64,000 nucleotides of DNA, from NCBI RefSeq assembly GCF_039522025.1, contig NZ_BAAADB010000003.1:1-64000 (forward strand). The letters are read 5' to 3'. Each line of letters starts with the position of its first letter. The stretch's first letter is position 1. The notes beneath the pieces are model-generated. The model saw nothing but the letters and a program-made list of their open reading frames with translations, made no database searches and was not told the origin of the DNA. This DNA comes from Deinococcus depolymerans. Lineage in GTDB: Bacteria; Deinococcota; Deinococci; Deinococcales; Deinococcaceae. A program made the position numbers and the translations under genes. This document shows positions 53,957 through 64,000 of the stretch, in pieces.

Positions 53957-54841
53957 TTACCGGAGTGCATTCATGGGGCTGGCCCGACGATGAACGTCCT
54001 GTACGTCATTGGTATTCAGGACAGCGTACCGATTCGTCATCGTGGTATTCGTGTGCCCGAGCACCCGCATTAAGGTGAACTGGTCACCACCATTCCGCAA
54101 GTAGTTCACCGCGAATCCACGCCGGAACGCGTGCGGCCCATAACGCTTGACCCCAGCGCGGCGGCACAGGCGTTCAAGGAGCTTGTACACCGAGACGTTC
54201 GAATATCCAGACTCTTCATTCACGAGAAACAGGAAGGGCAGGGGAGAGTCAGGGCGCTCGTCACGCAGATAACGATTAACAAGCTTGAGCGTGGGGCGGG
54301 AAATCGGCACCACTCGGTCTTTGCCGCCTTTGCCTTCACGGACCATCAGGCATTGGGTGGGGAGAATGTCACGCAGTTCCAGATTGTTGAGTTCGGAGAC
54401 GCGCACGCCGGTATCGAACAGGACTGCCAGAAGCGCCTGATACTTGAGCGGAGTTGCACTTTTAGAGGCTGCAAGCAGGAGCCGTTTCATGTCCTGGCTA
54501 GGCACGGCATCTAGGACTTTCTGCTTGAGTTTGGGCATTTTGACGCGCTCCATAGGATTAATCGGGAAGTAACCCTCTTCCGTTGCCCAGCGCAGGAAGG
54601 ATTTGACGACCCGCAACCGGGCGTGAGCTCCTGCAGCGGACAGTTGATTCATGCAGTGAGCGGCGAAGGAGCGAATGACCAAGGTGGTGAGCTGGTCCGC
54701 GTATTCGGTGTCGTTTGTGAGGGCAAATTCGAGAAATTGTCGCAATGCCGTTCTGTAGGCTCGCATGGTGTTGCTGGAATGGCCGCGACTGAGACAGTCA
54801 AATTCGTACTCCTGCTTGATAGTTTCGAGCTTCATTCGCAT
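53957..54841 (-). CDS. Tyrosine recombinase (integrase)
   Basis: A 294-aa XerC/D-like recombinase with an N-terminal SAM-like core-binding domain (about 1-100). The catalytic set is complete: Arg147 in DTGVRVSEL, a Lys in EGKGGKDR, His237 and Arg240 in HAFRRG, His263 in LGHTNTTM and Tyr272 in NRYAVL. It sits at the right end of the island facing inward, beside the intact tRNA-Ser, so it most likely catalysed the insertion. Confidence 0.92.
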   Translation of the reverse strand: MRMKLETIKQEYEFDCLSRGHSSNTMRAYRTALRQFLEFALTNDTEYADQLTTLVIRSFAAHCMNQLSAAGAHARLRVVKSFLRWATEEGYFPINPMERVKMPKLKQKVLDAVPSQDMKRLLLAASKSATPLKYQALLAVLFDTGVRVSELNNLELRDILPTQCLMVREGKGGKDRVVPISRPTLKLVNRYLRDERPDSPLPFLFLVNEESGYSNVSVYKLLERLCRRAGVKRYGPHAFRRGFAVNYLRNGGDQFTLMRVLGHTNTTMTNRYAVLNTNDVQDVHRRASPMNALR

Positions 54842-54913
54842 GGTGTCTCCTGCACCAAAGCCCTATACACGACTTCACCATAAATGTGAATTTGATGAGT
54901 CGCTGCCCACATA

Positions 54914-54926
54914 CGCCAGAAGAAAA
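54914..54926 (+). repeat. 13-bp direct repeat, candidate attachment core (left)
   Basis: CGCCAGAAGAAAA occurs here, 73 nt upstream of the integrase start, and again at 55175-55187 across the 3' end of the intact tRNA-Ser. Confidence 0.45.
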
Positions 54927-55062
54927 GTCGCCGTAACAGAATCAAAGATGCTGCACTTTTTTGACGAATACTCTTCTGTTTTTTGTCACAAAAAAGCCCA
55001 CTAGGACGGCATTTTTCCGGACCGGACAGCACACGGGTCGGCACCCAGATTTGATTTTCCAG

Positions 55063-55174
<112 letters not shown>

Positions 55175-55179
<5 letters not shown>

Positions 55180-55187
55180 GAAGAAAA
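55175..55187 (+). repeat. 13-bp direct repeat, candidate attachment core (right)
   Basis: The second copy of CGCCAGAAGAAAA, spanning the last five bases of the tRNA and the next eight. Confidence 0.45.
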
Positions 55188-55189
55188 TG

Positions 55190-55228
55190 AGCGTCGCAGT
55201 GGGCCCCTGGCCTGCTCGGCGCTCTTTT
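55190..55228 (+). terminator. Terminator of tRNA-Ser
   Basis: An imperfect GC-rich stem from agcgtcgcag to ctcggcgct, with a GGCC/GGCC top, followed by CTTTT. Confidence 0.6.
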
Positions 55229-55419
55229 CATTGGTTCCGTACTTCCCCTGGCCCACGCCGGGGGGTTTTTCATGCGCCGGAATTCTTGAACTGGGGGGGC
55301 TGGTTTCAGGGTCCCGGCGTGCCGTATGGTGCCGTTCGCACACACAATCCAGTTTCTGGCCGGCGCGCTGTTGCCCGGCCCGGCCCGCCGCGTCTTGCCC
55401 TGCCCGGAGGAATCCCCGA

Positions 55420-56718
55420 ATGCTCAGACCGTCCATGTCGTCTGCCCGGCCCGCTGCCCTGCTGCCTGCCACCCTTCTGCTGAGCGCCCTGCTGGGTGCG
55501 TGTTCGTCCGCTCCGGAACCGCAGGCCGCCGCGCCGGGCATCCCGGCGGGGTTCGGGGAGGCGCAGGCCGCGCTGGCTGCCCAGGGAGGCCGGGGCGGGG
55601 CACTGACCGCCCAGGCGGCCACCTGCCCCACGCAACTGGCGTTGCCGTACGGGCAGAGTGGCCTGGATACCGGCCTGTACTGGTACGCGAAGGGAGAGGC
55701 CGGGTCGCTGGGCGGCGTGGGCTGCAAGGCCCGCACGGACGGCGCCGCCATGACCGGCTACTACGATCCCGCCCGGCCCGTCCTGGTGTTCGTGCACGGC
55801 TGGCAGGACGGCAGCACCGTGGCTGGTGTGCGGGACAACTTCTACTTCAGCGAGGCGGGCCGCAACGTTGCAGACGCCTGGATCGACGCCGGCTGGAACG
55901 TCGCCCTGTACCACTGGACGCAACTGGCTGACGACGAGGGCACTGGCGGCGCGCCGTATCACTCGCAGGCGAAGATCTGGACGTCCACGTACGCCTACAC
56001 CGACACGCTGGGCCGCGCCCAGAACATCGGGATGCGGTACCGCACGCCGGGTGGCACCTACGCGACGACCGGGATGCCCACCGTCAGCGCCGGGCAGCTC
56101 TTCTACGCGGCCTACAAGAGTGCCCTGAGCCAGTGGGCGTACGCGGGTGCCGAGGGCGTGCGCGTCATGGGTCACTCGCTGGGCGCGCAGATGGCGCTCG
56201 CCATGACCGAGCGGGCCTACGCGGACACGGCCCTGACCGCCGCCAAGCGGCCCAGCCGCGTGGTGCTGGCCGACCCGTACTGGACTCCCGCCACGGCCGG
56301 GTACGGGCACAGCTACGCGTTCCTGAGTCCCGACGTGAACCCTGCCGCCCGCAGCGCCCGCATCGCGCAGGCGCTGAAGAACAGCGGCGTGGCGGTCGAG
56401 TGGATCAAGTCCAGCCGCGTGAACGACCTGGGCGGCGACAACAACCTGAACATGGCGAAGTTCATCAGCCGCACCGAGGTGTTCCCGGATTACGTGTTCG
56501 ACCTGAACCCCGCGAGCGGACTGGCCCGCAAGCACGGCGTCGCGCCCCGCTGGTATCTCTGGAGCCGTTCGTTCGCCGCGAATGGGGCCGTCAGCGCCGC
56601 GAACACCCAGGCGGTCGCCGTGACCCGCATGAACAGCGGCGTGCGCTACGACCAGAGCGGCGGCCGGAGCAGCGTCACGCCCGGGGACGACACCTTCGTC
56701 AGCGCCGCCAACCCCTGA
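55420..56718 (+). CDS. Secreted alpha/beta-hydrolase (lipase-like lipoprotein)
   Basis: A 432-aa protein. The lipoprotein signal ends [10 protein letters not shown]. The hydrolase core has the oxyanion strand [12 protein letters not shown] and the nucleophile elbow [12 protein letters not shown] with the catalytic Ser. A likely Asp follows in [10 protein letters not shown]. It probably hydrolyses lipids or esters outside the cell. Start ATG 55420, 9 nt after GGAGG. The frame is open back through the tRNA gene, but that part is not coding. Confidence 0.85.
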   Translation: MLRPSMSSARPAALLPATLLLSALLGACSSAPEPQAAAPGIPAGFGEAQAALAAQGGRGGALTAQAATCPTQLALPYGQSGLDTGLYWYAKGEAGSLGGVGCKARTDGAAMTGYYDPARPVLVFVHGWQDGSTVAGVRDNFYFSEAGRNVADAWIDAGWNVALYHWTQLADDEGTGGAPYHSQAKIWTSTYAYTDTLGRAQNIGMRYRTPGGTYATTGMPTVSAGQLFYAAYKSALSQWAYAGAEGVRVMGHSLGAQMALAMTERAYADTALTAAKRPSRVVLADPYWTPATAGYGHSYAFLSPDVNPAARSARIAQALKNSGVAVEWIKSSRVNDLGGDNNLNMAKFISRTEVFPDYVFDLNPASGLARKHGVAPRWYLWSRSFAANGAVSAANTQAVAVTRMNSGVRYDQSGGRSSVTPGDDTFVSAANP

Positions 56719-56732
56719 CCGTTCCCGCGCGG

Positions 56733-56779
56733 TGACCGGTGGGGGAGGGGAGTGTGCGCGCCTCTTCCCCACACGGTGG

Positions 56780-56782
<3 letters not shown>
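56733..56782. terminator. Weak hairpin between convergent lipase and MFS genes
   Basis: TGACC/GGTCA outer arms with TGGGG/CCCCA inside, imperfectly aligned. It overlaps the MFS stop codon. Confidence 0.35.
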
Positions 56783-57952
<1,170 letters not shown>

Positions 57953-57993
57953 GGGCGGGTCCGGGGGCAGGCATGCCCGGCATCATGACAGGC

Positions 57994-58419
57994 TCACGCC
58001 TCGCCCTGCGCCTGCCAGCGGGCCTGCACCGCGCCGCGCAGGTACGTGGCGGCGTCCTCGGTGCTGGCGCCCGGCGTGAACACGCGCCCCACGCCCAGTT
58101 CCGCCAGGGTGGGCAGGTCCTGGTCCGGGATGATGCCGCCCCCGAACACGATGATGTCCGCGGCGCCCTGCTCGCGCAGCAGGGTCATGACCTCCCGGAA
58201 GTAATGCATGTGCGCGCCGGACAGGACGCTCAGGCCGATGGCGTCCACGTCCTCCTGCACGGCGGCGTTCACGATCATCTCGGCGGTCTGGCGCAGGCCG
58301 GTGTAGATGACCTCCATGCCCGCGTCACGCAGCGCGCGCGCCACGACCTTCGCGCCGCGGTCATGGCCGTCCATGCCGGGTTTGGCGATCAGTACTCGAA
58401 TTCGGCGGTCCTGTGTCAT
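57994..58419 (-). CDS. Cobalamin-binding domain protein (methylmalonyl-CoA mutase small-subunit type)
   Basis: A 141-aa B12-binding domain. The cobalamin motif is [20 protein letters not shown] (DxHxxG); further family motifs are [13 protein letters not shown] and [13 protein letters not shown]. It normally pairs with a mutase catalytic subunit, which is not in this window, so this is probably a split-gene mutase subunit. Start ATG 58419 ([12 protein letters not shown]). Confidence 0.92.
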   Translation of the reverse strand: MTQDRRIRVLIAKPGMDGHDRGAKVVARALRDAGMEVIYTGLRQTAEMIVNAAVQEDVDAIGLSVLSGAHMHYFREVMTLLREQGAADIIVFGGGIIPDQDLPTLAELGVGRVFTPGASTEDAATYLRGAVQARWQAQGEA

Positions 58420-58620
58420 GTCGTTCCTCCTGCCCCCGGCCCGGCTGAACCGGGCGTCGCACACGTGAGGTCAGTGGTCCGGTCGGCGGTGCGTGCCGCC
58501 CCACCGGACCCTAACGGGCGTTTGGCTGACATTCTACGCACCGCCGCGCCCGGCTGTCCCGTTCTGCCGTCCTGACCGGCGGTCACGTGTTCATCAGGAA
58601 CGCGGTGTACAACCGTTCCC

Positions 58621-59844
58621 ATGAGCGCCCTGCTGTCCCTGACCCTGGCCGTGCTGACCGCCCTGCCCGCCCCCGCCCCGGCCCCAACCCTGACCGGCAC
58701 GACCTGGGTCCTGCAGACCCTGCAGCCGGCCACGCCGGGGCCCCCGGCGGCCGCGCCCATCACGCCCGGCGCCCGCCTGACCCGGCCCACCCTGACCCTG
58801 ACCGGCCGCGACACAGAGCTGACGCTGGGCGGCAGCACCGGCTGCAGTCCCCTGAGCGGCGCGGCGCGGCTGGGCAGCGCCGGAGCGCTGCAGACCAGCG
58901 CGCTGCTGCTGCGCGGCGTGCAGGGCGGCAGCAGCCAGAACTGCCCGGACGCGGCCCTGAGCCTGCGCGAGGACTACCTGACGCTGCTGCGCGCCACCAC
59001 CCGCTACGACCTGCGCGGCGACACCCTGACCCTGATCGCCGGGAAGGGCCGCCTGACCTTCACCGCCAGCCCGGCCAGCAGCGCGGTGAATGATGGAGGC
59101 GCGGTGAGCCCCCCGACCCTGAACGGCCCCTGGACCCTCACGCGCCTGACCGTCCGCGCCGGGAACGTGGAGCGCCCCGTTCCCACCAGCGGCCTGCTGA
59201 GCGTCACCTTCGACGGGCCGCAGGTCACGCTCGTCGGCTCGGTCGGCTGCAACGCGCTGCGCGGCACCGGCGCGCTGCTCGGCCGCCCGGCCCGCGTGAC
59301 CTTCGGGCCGGTCAGTTCGACCCGCATGGCCTGCGCGCCCACCCAGGCCCAGGCGGAAACCGCCCTGAACGGCCTGCTGCGGGCGCCCCTGACCGTCACG
59401 CAGACCGGCCGCACCCTGACCCTGAGCGGCGCGGCCGGCACGCTCACCCTGACGCGCGGCCCGCAGCCGGCGCCCGCCCCGACCGTCACGGACCAGCCCG
59501 ACCCGGCCGCCACGTACGTCCTGACCCGCGTGAACGGTGCGCCCGCCCCCGCCACCGCCCGGCCCGTCAGCCTGACCTTCCAGGGCGGCCGGGTGGGGGG
59601 CGTGGACGGCTGCAACAATGTCGGCGCGCCCTACGTCCTGCGCGGGCGGGTGCTGGGCCTGACCGGCCCGGCCTTCACGACCCGCCTGGCCTGCCCGGAA
59701 CCCGGCGTGAACCTGACCGGCCTGCTTGGCGGCGGTCCCACCCTGACCCTGCAGGGGCCCGGCGGCAGCGGCCAGACCCTGATCCTGACGGTTCCCGCCA
59801 CCCCCGACGCGCCCGCCGAACGCTGGGAATTCCAGGCCCGCTGA
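58621..59844 (+). CDS. Exported protein with three META (HslJ-like) domains
   Basis: A 407-aa protein with a short N-terminal hydrophobic signal, followed by three repeats of the META fold. Marks are LTGTTWVLQTLQ...GSTGCSPLSG, LNGPWTLTRLTV...GSVGCNALRG and YVLTRVNGAP...GVDGCNNVGAP, each with the typical G-x-x-(G/x)-C-N-like turn. META proteins are linked to envelope stress and motility in other bacteria; the role here is unknown. TACAAC lies 7 nt before the ATG. Confidence 0.82.
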   Translation: MSALLSLTLAVLTALPAPAPAPTLTGTTWVLQTLQPATPGPPAAAPITPGARLTRPTLTLTGRDTELTLGGSTGCSPLSGAARLGSAGALQTSALLLRGVQGGSSQNCPDAALSLREDYLTLLRATTRYDLRGDTLTLIAGKGRLTFTASPASSAVNDGGAVSPPTLNGPWTLTRLTVRAGNVERPVPTSGLLSVTFDGPQVTLVGSVGCNALRGTGALLGRPARVTFGPVSSTRMACAPTQAQAETALNGLLRAPLTVTQTGRTLTLSGAAGTLTLTRGPQPAPAPTVTDQPDPAATYVLTRVNGAPAPATARPVSLTFQGGRVGGVDGCNNVGAPYVLRGRVLGLTGPAFTTRLACPEPGVNLTGLLGGGPTLTLQGPGGSGQTLILTVPATPDAPAERWEFQAR

Positions 59845-59870
59845 AACGGCGCCGCTTCAGCGGGCCGCGC

Positions 59871-61292
59871 TCACTGCAGGGCCCGTTCGAGGCGGGCGAC
59901 CACGCGCTCGCGGCCCAGCGTCTCGAGCAGGTCCGGCAGGTCCGGGCTTTCCATCGTTCCGGCCACCGCCGCGCGCACCGGGGGCATGACCTTCCCGAGC
60001 TTCAGCCCCCTGGCCTCGGCGAACGCGGCGAAGGCCGCCTTCACGCCCGCCGCGTCGAAGGTCGGGACGTTCTTCAGGGCGGCGGCCAGCTCGGGCAGCA
60101 GCTCCCGCGCGCCGTCGATCGCGGCCTGCGCCTTCTCGTTCACCGGGTACTCCTCGGACCAGAAGTAGGGGGTCTTCTCCAGGAACTCGCTGAACACCTC
60201 GATGCGTGGGGTCATCAGACGCACCACCGAGCGGAAGTAGTCGTCCAGGGGGAGCGTCACCTTCTGATCGGCCAGGAAGGCGTGCAGGCGGCGGGCGACC
60301 TCATCAGCGGACAGCACCTCGCGCAGGTACTTGCCGTTGTACCAGCGCAGCTTCGCCTGATCGAACACCGGGCCGCCCAGCGTCACGTCAGAGAGGCGGA
60401 ACACCCGCTCGAACTCGGCCAGATCGAAGACCTCCAGGCCGTCCGGGTGCGTCCAGCCCATCGTCGCCAGGAAGTTCAGCATCGCCTCGGGCAGGAAGCC
60501 CTGCCCCTGGTACCACTCGACGCTCGTGGGGTTCTTGCGCTTGCTGATCTTGGATCTGTCCGAGTTGCGCAGCAGCGGCATGTGCGCGAACACCGGCTCA
60601 GGCCAGGAAAAGGCGCGGTACAGCAGCACGTGAATGGGCGTGCTGGTGATCCACTCCTCGGCGCGGACGACGTGCGTGACGCCCATCAGGCGGTCATCCA
60701 CCACGTTCGCGAGGTGGTACGTGGGGAACCCGTCGGCCTTGAGGAGCACCTTGTCGTCGATCTCGCGGTTCTGGAAGTGAATCGGGTCGCGCAGCAGGTC
60801 ATTCACGACCGTCTCACCCTCACGCGGGACCTTCAGGCGGATCACGGCCGCCTCGCCCGCCTCCACCCGCGCCTGCGCCGCCGCCGGGTCCAGGTCACGG
60901 CTGGGCACGGCGATCACGCGGCCCTCCGCCTGCGCCGCCTCGCGCAGCGCCGTCAGTTCATCGGCCGTCTCGAAGGCGTAGTAGGCGTGACCGCCCGCCA
61001 CCAGCCCACGGGCGTAATCGCCGTACAGGTCGAAGCGTTCGGACTGACGGTACGGGCCGTTCGGGCCGCCCTGAAGCGGCGACTCGTCCGGCGTCAGGCC
61101 CAGCCACTGCATCATCTGGAAGATGCGTTTCTCGCTGTCCGGCACGTAGCGGTTGCGGTCGGTGTCCTCGACGCGCAGGATGAACTTCCCGCCCGACTGG
61201 CGGGCCAGGGTGTGGTTGAACAGGCCGATGTACGCGGTGCCCACGTGGGGGTCACCCGTGGGGCTCGGAGCAATGCGGGTCACGACAGACAT
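59871..61292 (-). CDS. gltX: Glutamyl-tRNA synthetase
   Basis: A 473-aa class I synthetase that charges tRNA-Glu. The HIGH-type motif is RIAPSPTGDPHVGTAYIGLF; the KMSKS-type motif is KISKRKNPTS near residue 247. A helical anticodon-binding domain forms the C-terminus. Whether it also charges tRNA-Gln cannot be told. The start is ATG 61292 (MSVVTRIAPS), supported by a -10 box at the leaderless distance. Confidence 0.95.
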   Translation of the reverse strand: MSVVTRIAPSPTGDPHVGTAYIGLFNHTLARQSGGKFILRVEDTDRNRYVPDSEKRIFQMMQWLGLTPDESPLQGGPNGPYRQSERFDLYGDYARGLVAGGHAYYAFETADELTALREAAQAEGRVIAVPSRDLDPAAAQARVEAGEAAVIRLKVPREGETVVNDLLRDPIHFQNREIDDKVLLKADGFPTYHLANVVDDRLMGVTHVVRAEEWITSTPIHVLLYRAFSWPEPVFAHMPLLRNSDRSKISKRKNPTSVEWYQGQGFLPEAMLNFLATMGWTHPDGLEVFDLAEFERVFRLSDVTLGGPVFDQAKLRWYNGKYLREVLSADEVARRLHAFLADQKVTLPLDDYFRSVVRLMTPRIEVFSEFLEKTPYFWSEEYPVNEKAQAAIDGARELLPELAAALKNVPTFDAAGVKAAFAAFAEARGLKLGKVMPPVRAAVAGTMESPDLPDLLETLGRERVVARLERALQ

Positions 61293-61299
61293 GACGCAC

Positions 61300-61305
61300 A
61301 GCATA
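61300..61305 (-). promoter_or_regulatory. -10 box of gltX, leaderless type
   Basis: On the minus strand TATGCT lies 7 nt before the gltX ATG. Confidence 0.5.
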
Positions 61306-61386
61306 CGGGCCTGCGGGGTCTTCCTGCCTTCCCGCCCGTCCCGCGGTGCCTGCTCTGCCCGCCCGGCCCCCCCCGCGGCCAGGGCC

Positions 61387-61392
61387 TATGCT
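61387..61392 (+). promoter_or_regulatory. -10 box of the flavin reductase gene, leaderless type
   Basis: TATGCT lies 8 nt before the ATG at 61401. Confidence 0.45.
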
Positions 61393-61400
61393 GCCAGGGC

Positions 61401-61994
61401 ATGTCCCCGCACCCCGACCCGTCCCCGACCGACCACCCGGCCCCCGCCACGCGGCTGACGCAGACCACCACCCGCCTCTTCGGGTACTACCCCGGCACGG
61501 TCGCGCTGGTCACGGCCGCGCACGCCGGCACGCGCAACGTCATGGCGGCCGGCTGGCACACCGCCCTGAGCGAGACGCCCCCCCTGTACGGCGTGTCGCT
61601 GGGCCGGGAACGCGCCACGTACCCGCTGATCCGCGCGTCCGGCACGTTCGGCGTGAACTTCCTGCCGCTGTCCCGCGTGGACGCCATCCACGGCAGCGGC
61701 CTGCACAGCGCCCACGACGGCACCGACAAGCACGCCCTGCTGGACCTGCCCACCCTGAGCGATCAGCCGCTGGCCCTGAGCGGCGCGTACCTGCACTACA
61801 CCTGCCGGGTCACGCAGGTCATCCCGGTCGGGGATCACGACCTGATCGTCGGACACGTGCAGGAGGTCCACTTCGACCCGGACGCCTTCGACCCGCGCGG
61901 CCTGCTCGCCGCCCCGCCCGCCCTGTACCTGGGCCGCAGCGTGTACGCCACCCTGAGCGCAGACCGGCTCGACGCCCGCCCAGACGGGCTGTAA
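61401..61994 (+). CDS. Flavin reductase-like FMN-binding protein
   Basis: A 197-aa split-barrel protein. Family motifs: YYPGTVALVTAAHAGTRNVM, AAGWHTALSETPPLYGVSLG and TFGVNFLPLSRVDAIHGSG. It probably binds FMN and acts as a flavin or small-molecule reductase; the partner is unknown. Confidence 0.88.
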   Translation: MSPHPDPSPTDHPAPATRLTQTTTRLFGYYPGTVALVTAAHAGTRNVMAAGWHTALSETPPLYGVSLGRERATYPLIRASGTFGVNFLPLSRVDAIHGSGLHSAHDGTDKHALLDLPTLSDQPLALSGAYLHYTCRVTQVIPVGDHDLIVGHVQEVHFDPDAFDPRGLLAAPPALYLGRSVYATLSADRLDARPDGL

Positions 61995-62036
61995 CGAACC
62001 TCACACCCGCCGACACCGCCCTGACGCGCCTCCCCG

Positions 62037-62699
62037 ATGGTCAGGGGCGTGAACCGCTCCGCTCGCCAGGCCGCCCGCTCTGCCCTCCGCCTCGCTCTGC
62101 TGCCGCTGCTGCTGACCGGCGCCGCGCACGCCGCCGCGTTCAGCGTGGGCGGCGAGATCCGCAACCCCGCCGCGACCCGCCCGCTGGGCAGCGGAGAACT
62201 GCGCGTCCTGATGACCAACCTGGGCGGCGGCTGGCTGCTGGGCATGGGCCCCCTGACCGGCACGCGCTTCAACGTCGTGGTCCCCGGCACCTTCCGGCCG
62301 CCCGTGCAGCCCCTGGACGTCTGCCCCGGCGTGAAGGTCACGCCCGCCGGTGCGCGCACGTACACCGCCGAGACCCTGCTGATCTTCAATCCCGCCACGA
62401 ACGCGGTCGCCACGCTCGTGCAGGCCGACGCGCCCACCGAACCCACCGAGCGCGGCCAGTGGATCTACAGCGACCGCACCGTCACCCTGAGTGGCCGCTG
62501 CGCCGGCCTGAACACCTACTACGCCCTGACCCTGCGGCCCGGCTGGACCGGCGTGACCACCGAGAGCCGCGACGGACGCTTCGACATCCGCAACGCCCGC
62601 CGCAACCTGCCGTACTGGGTGCAGCCGGTCCTGAGCACCGCCGCCCGCCAGACCTTCCCGGCCCTGTTCGGCGGGCAGCGCAGCGCCTTCAACCGCTGA
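62037..62699 (+). CDS. Exported protein, unknown function
   Basis: A 220-aa protein with a signal peptide (LRLALLPLLLTGAAHAAA). The body is beta-rich, with single Cys in PLDVCPGVKVTP and SGRCAGLNTYY that may pair. No family recognised. GTG 62049 is an alternative start. Confidence 0.65.
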   Translation: MVRGVNRSARQAARSALRLALLPLLLTGAAHAAAFSVGGEIRNPAATRPLGSGELRVLMTNLGGGWLLGMGPLTGTRFNVVVPGTFRPPVQPLDVCPGVKVTPAGARTYTAETLLIFNPATNAVATLVQADAPTEPTERGQWIYSDRTVTLSGRCAGLNTYYALTLRPGWTGVTTESRDGRFDIRNARRNLPYWVQPVLSTAARQTFPALFGGQRSAFNR

Positions 62700-62716
62700 C
62701 CCTGCCGCCGGCCTGA

Positions 62717-64000
<1,284 letters not shown>

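Overview
The window reads as chromosomal DNA of a Deinococcus species. Apart from one island it is uniformly very GC-rich. RecD2 resembles what I recall of the D. radiodurans protein, and ComEA/ComEC, SbcCD and rpmH-rnpA-yidD-yidC fit that group. At least nine genes have a promoter -10 box only 6-8 nt before the start codon, which is the leaderless arrangement known in Deinococcus. Genus-level placement is an inference from gene content and style.

Layout. 0-6.8 kb: DNA repair (sbcC, sbcD, recD2). 6.9-10.6 kb: a four-gene type IV pilin-like operon. 10.7-15.1 kb: a thiamine ABC transporter operon (thiB-thiP-thiQ, minus strand) behind a TPP riboswitch. 15.2-18.5 kb: two tandem NUDIX genes and a MarR/MFS efflux pair with a perfect palindromic operator. 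18.5-21.2 kb: comEC-comEA. 21.4-24.0 kb: rpmH-rnpA-yidD-yidC. 24.2-28.7 kb: 2-oxoacid dehydrogenase E1 subunits and a secreted alpha-amylase. 29-35.6 kb: envelope and signalling genes (DUF4384, a cysteine-free molybdopterin-oxidoreductase-like protein with a histidine kinase, PKD-CAP protein, ECF sigma factor, FUN14, LacI). 35.7-37.9 kb: copper/cytochrome oxidase assembly (PCuAC, SCO, CtaG). 38-45.6 kb: FAD oxidoreductase, VOC, NUDIX, rhomboid, aldo/keto reductase, asd, two hypotheticals, plsY. 55.4-64 kb: lipase, MFS, B12-binding protein, META protein, gltX, flavin reductase and the C-terminal part of mutL.

The stretch 45.8-55.0 kb is a lower-GC genomic island between a damaged and an intact copy of tRNA-Ser(GGA). 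It carries a restriction subunit and a DNA methyltransferase of type III style, a free-standing family-A DNA polymerase-like protein after an AT-rich leader, and a tyrosine recombinase. It contains none of the dispersed repeats found in the rest of the window.

Three things stand out. First, a family of about 140-160 bp inverted-terminal repeats inserts at TGA, with TGA repeated on both sides, and repeatedly sits exactly on the stop codons of genes. In one case the element also supplies the start codon of the next gene. Second, asd (aspartate-semialdehyde dehydrogenase) is preceded by what looks like a complete attenuator: a leaderless nine-residue leader peptide rich in Thr/Met and two mutually exclusive hairpins. 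Third, the island polymerase keeps the family-A catalytic motifs but has no exonuclease and no known role next to a restriction system.
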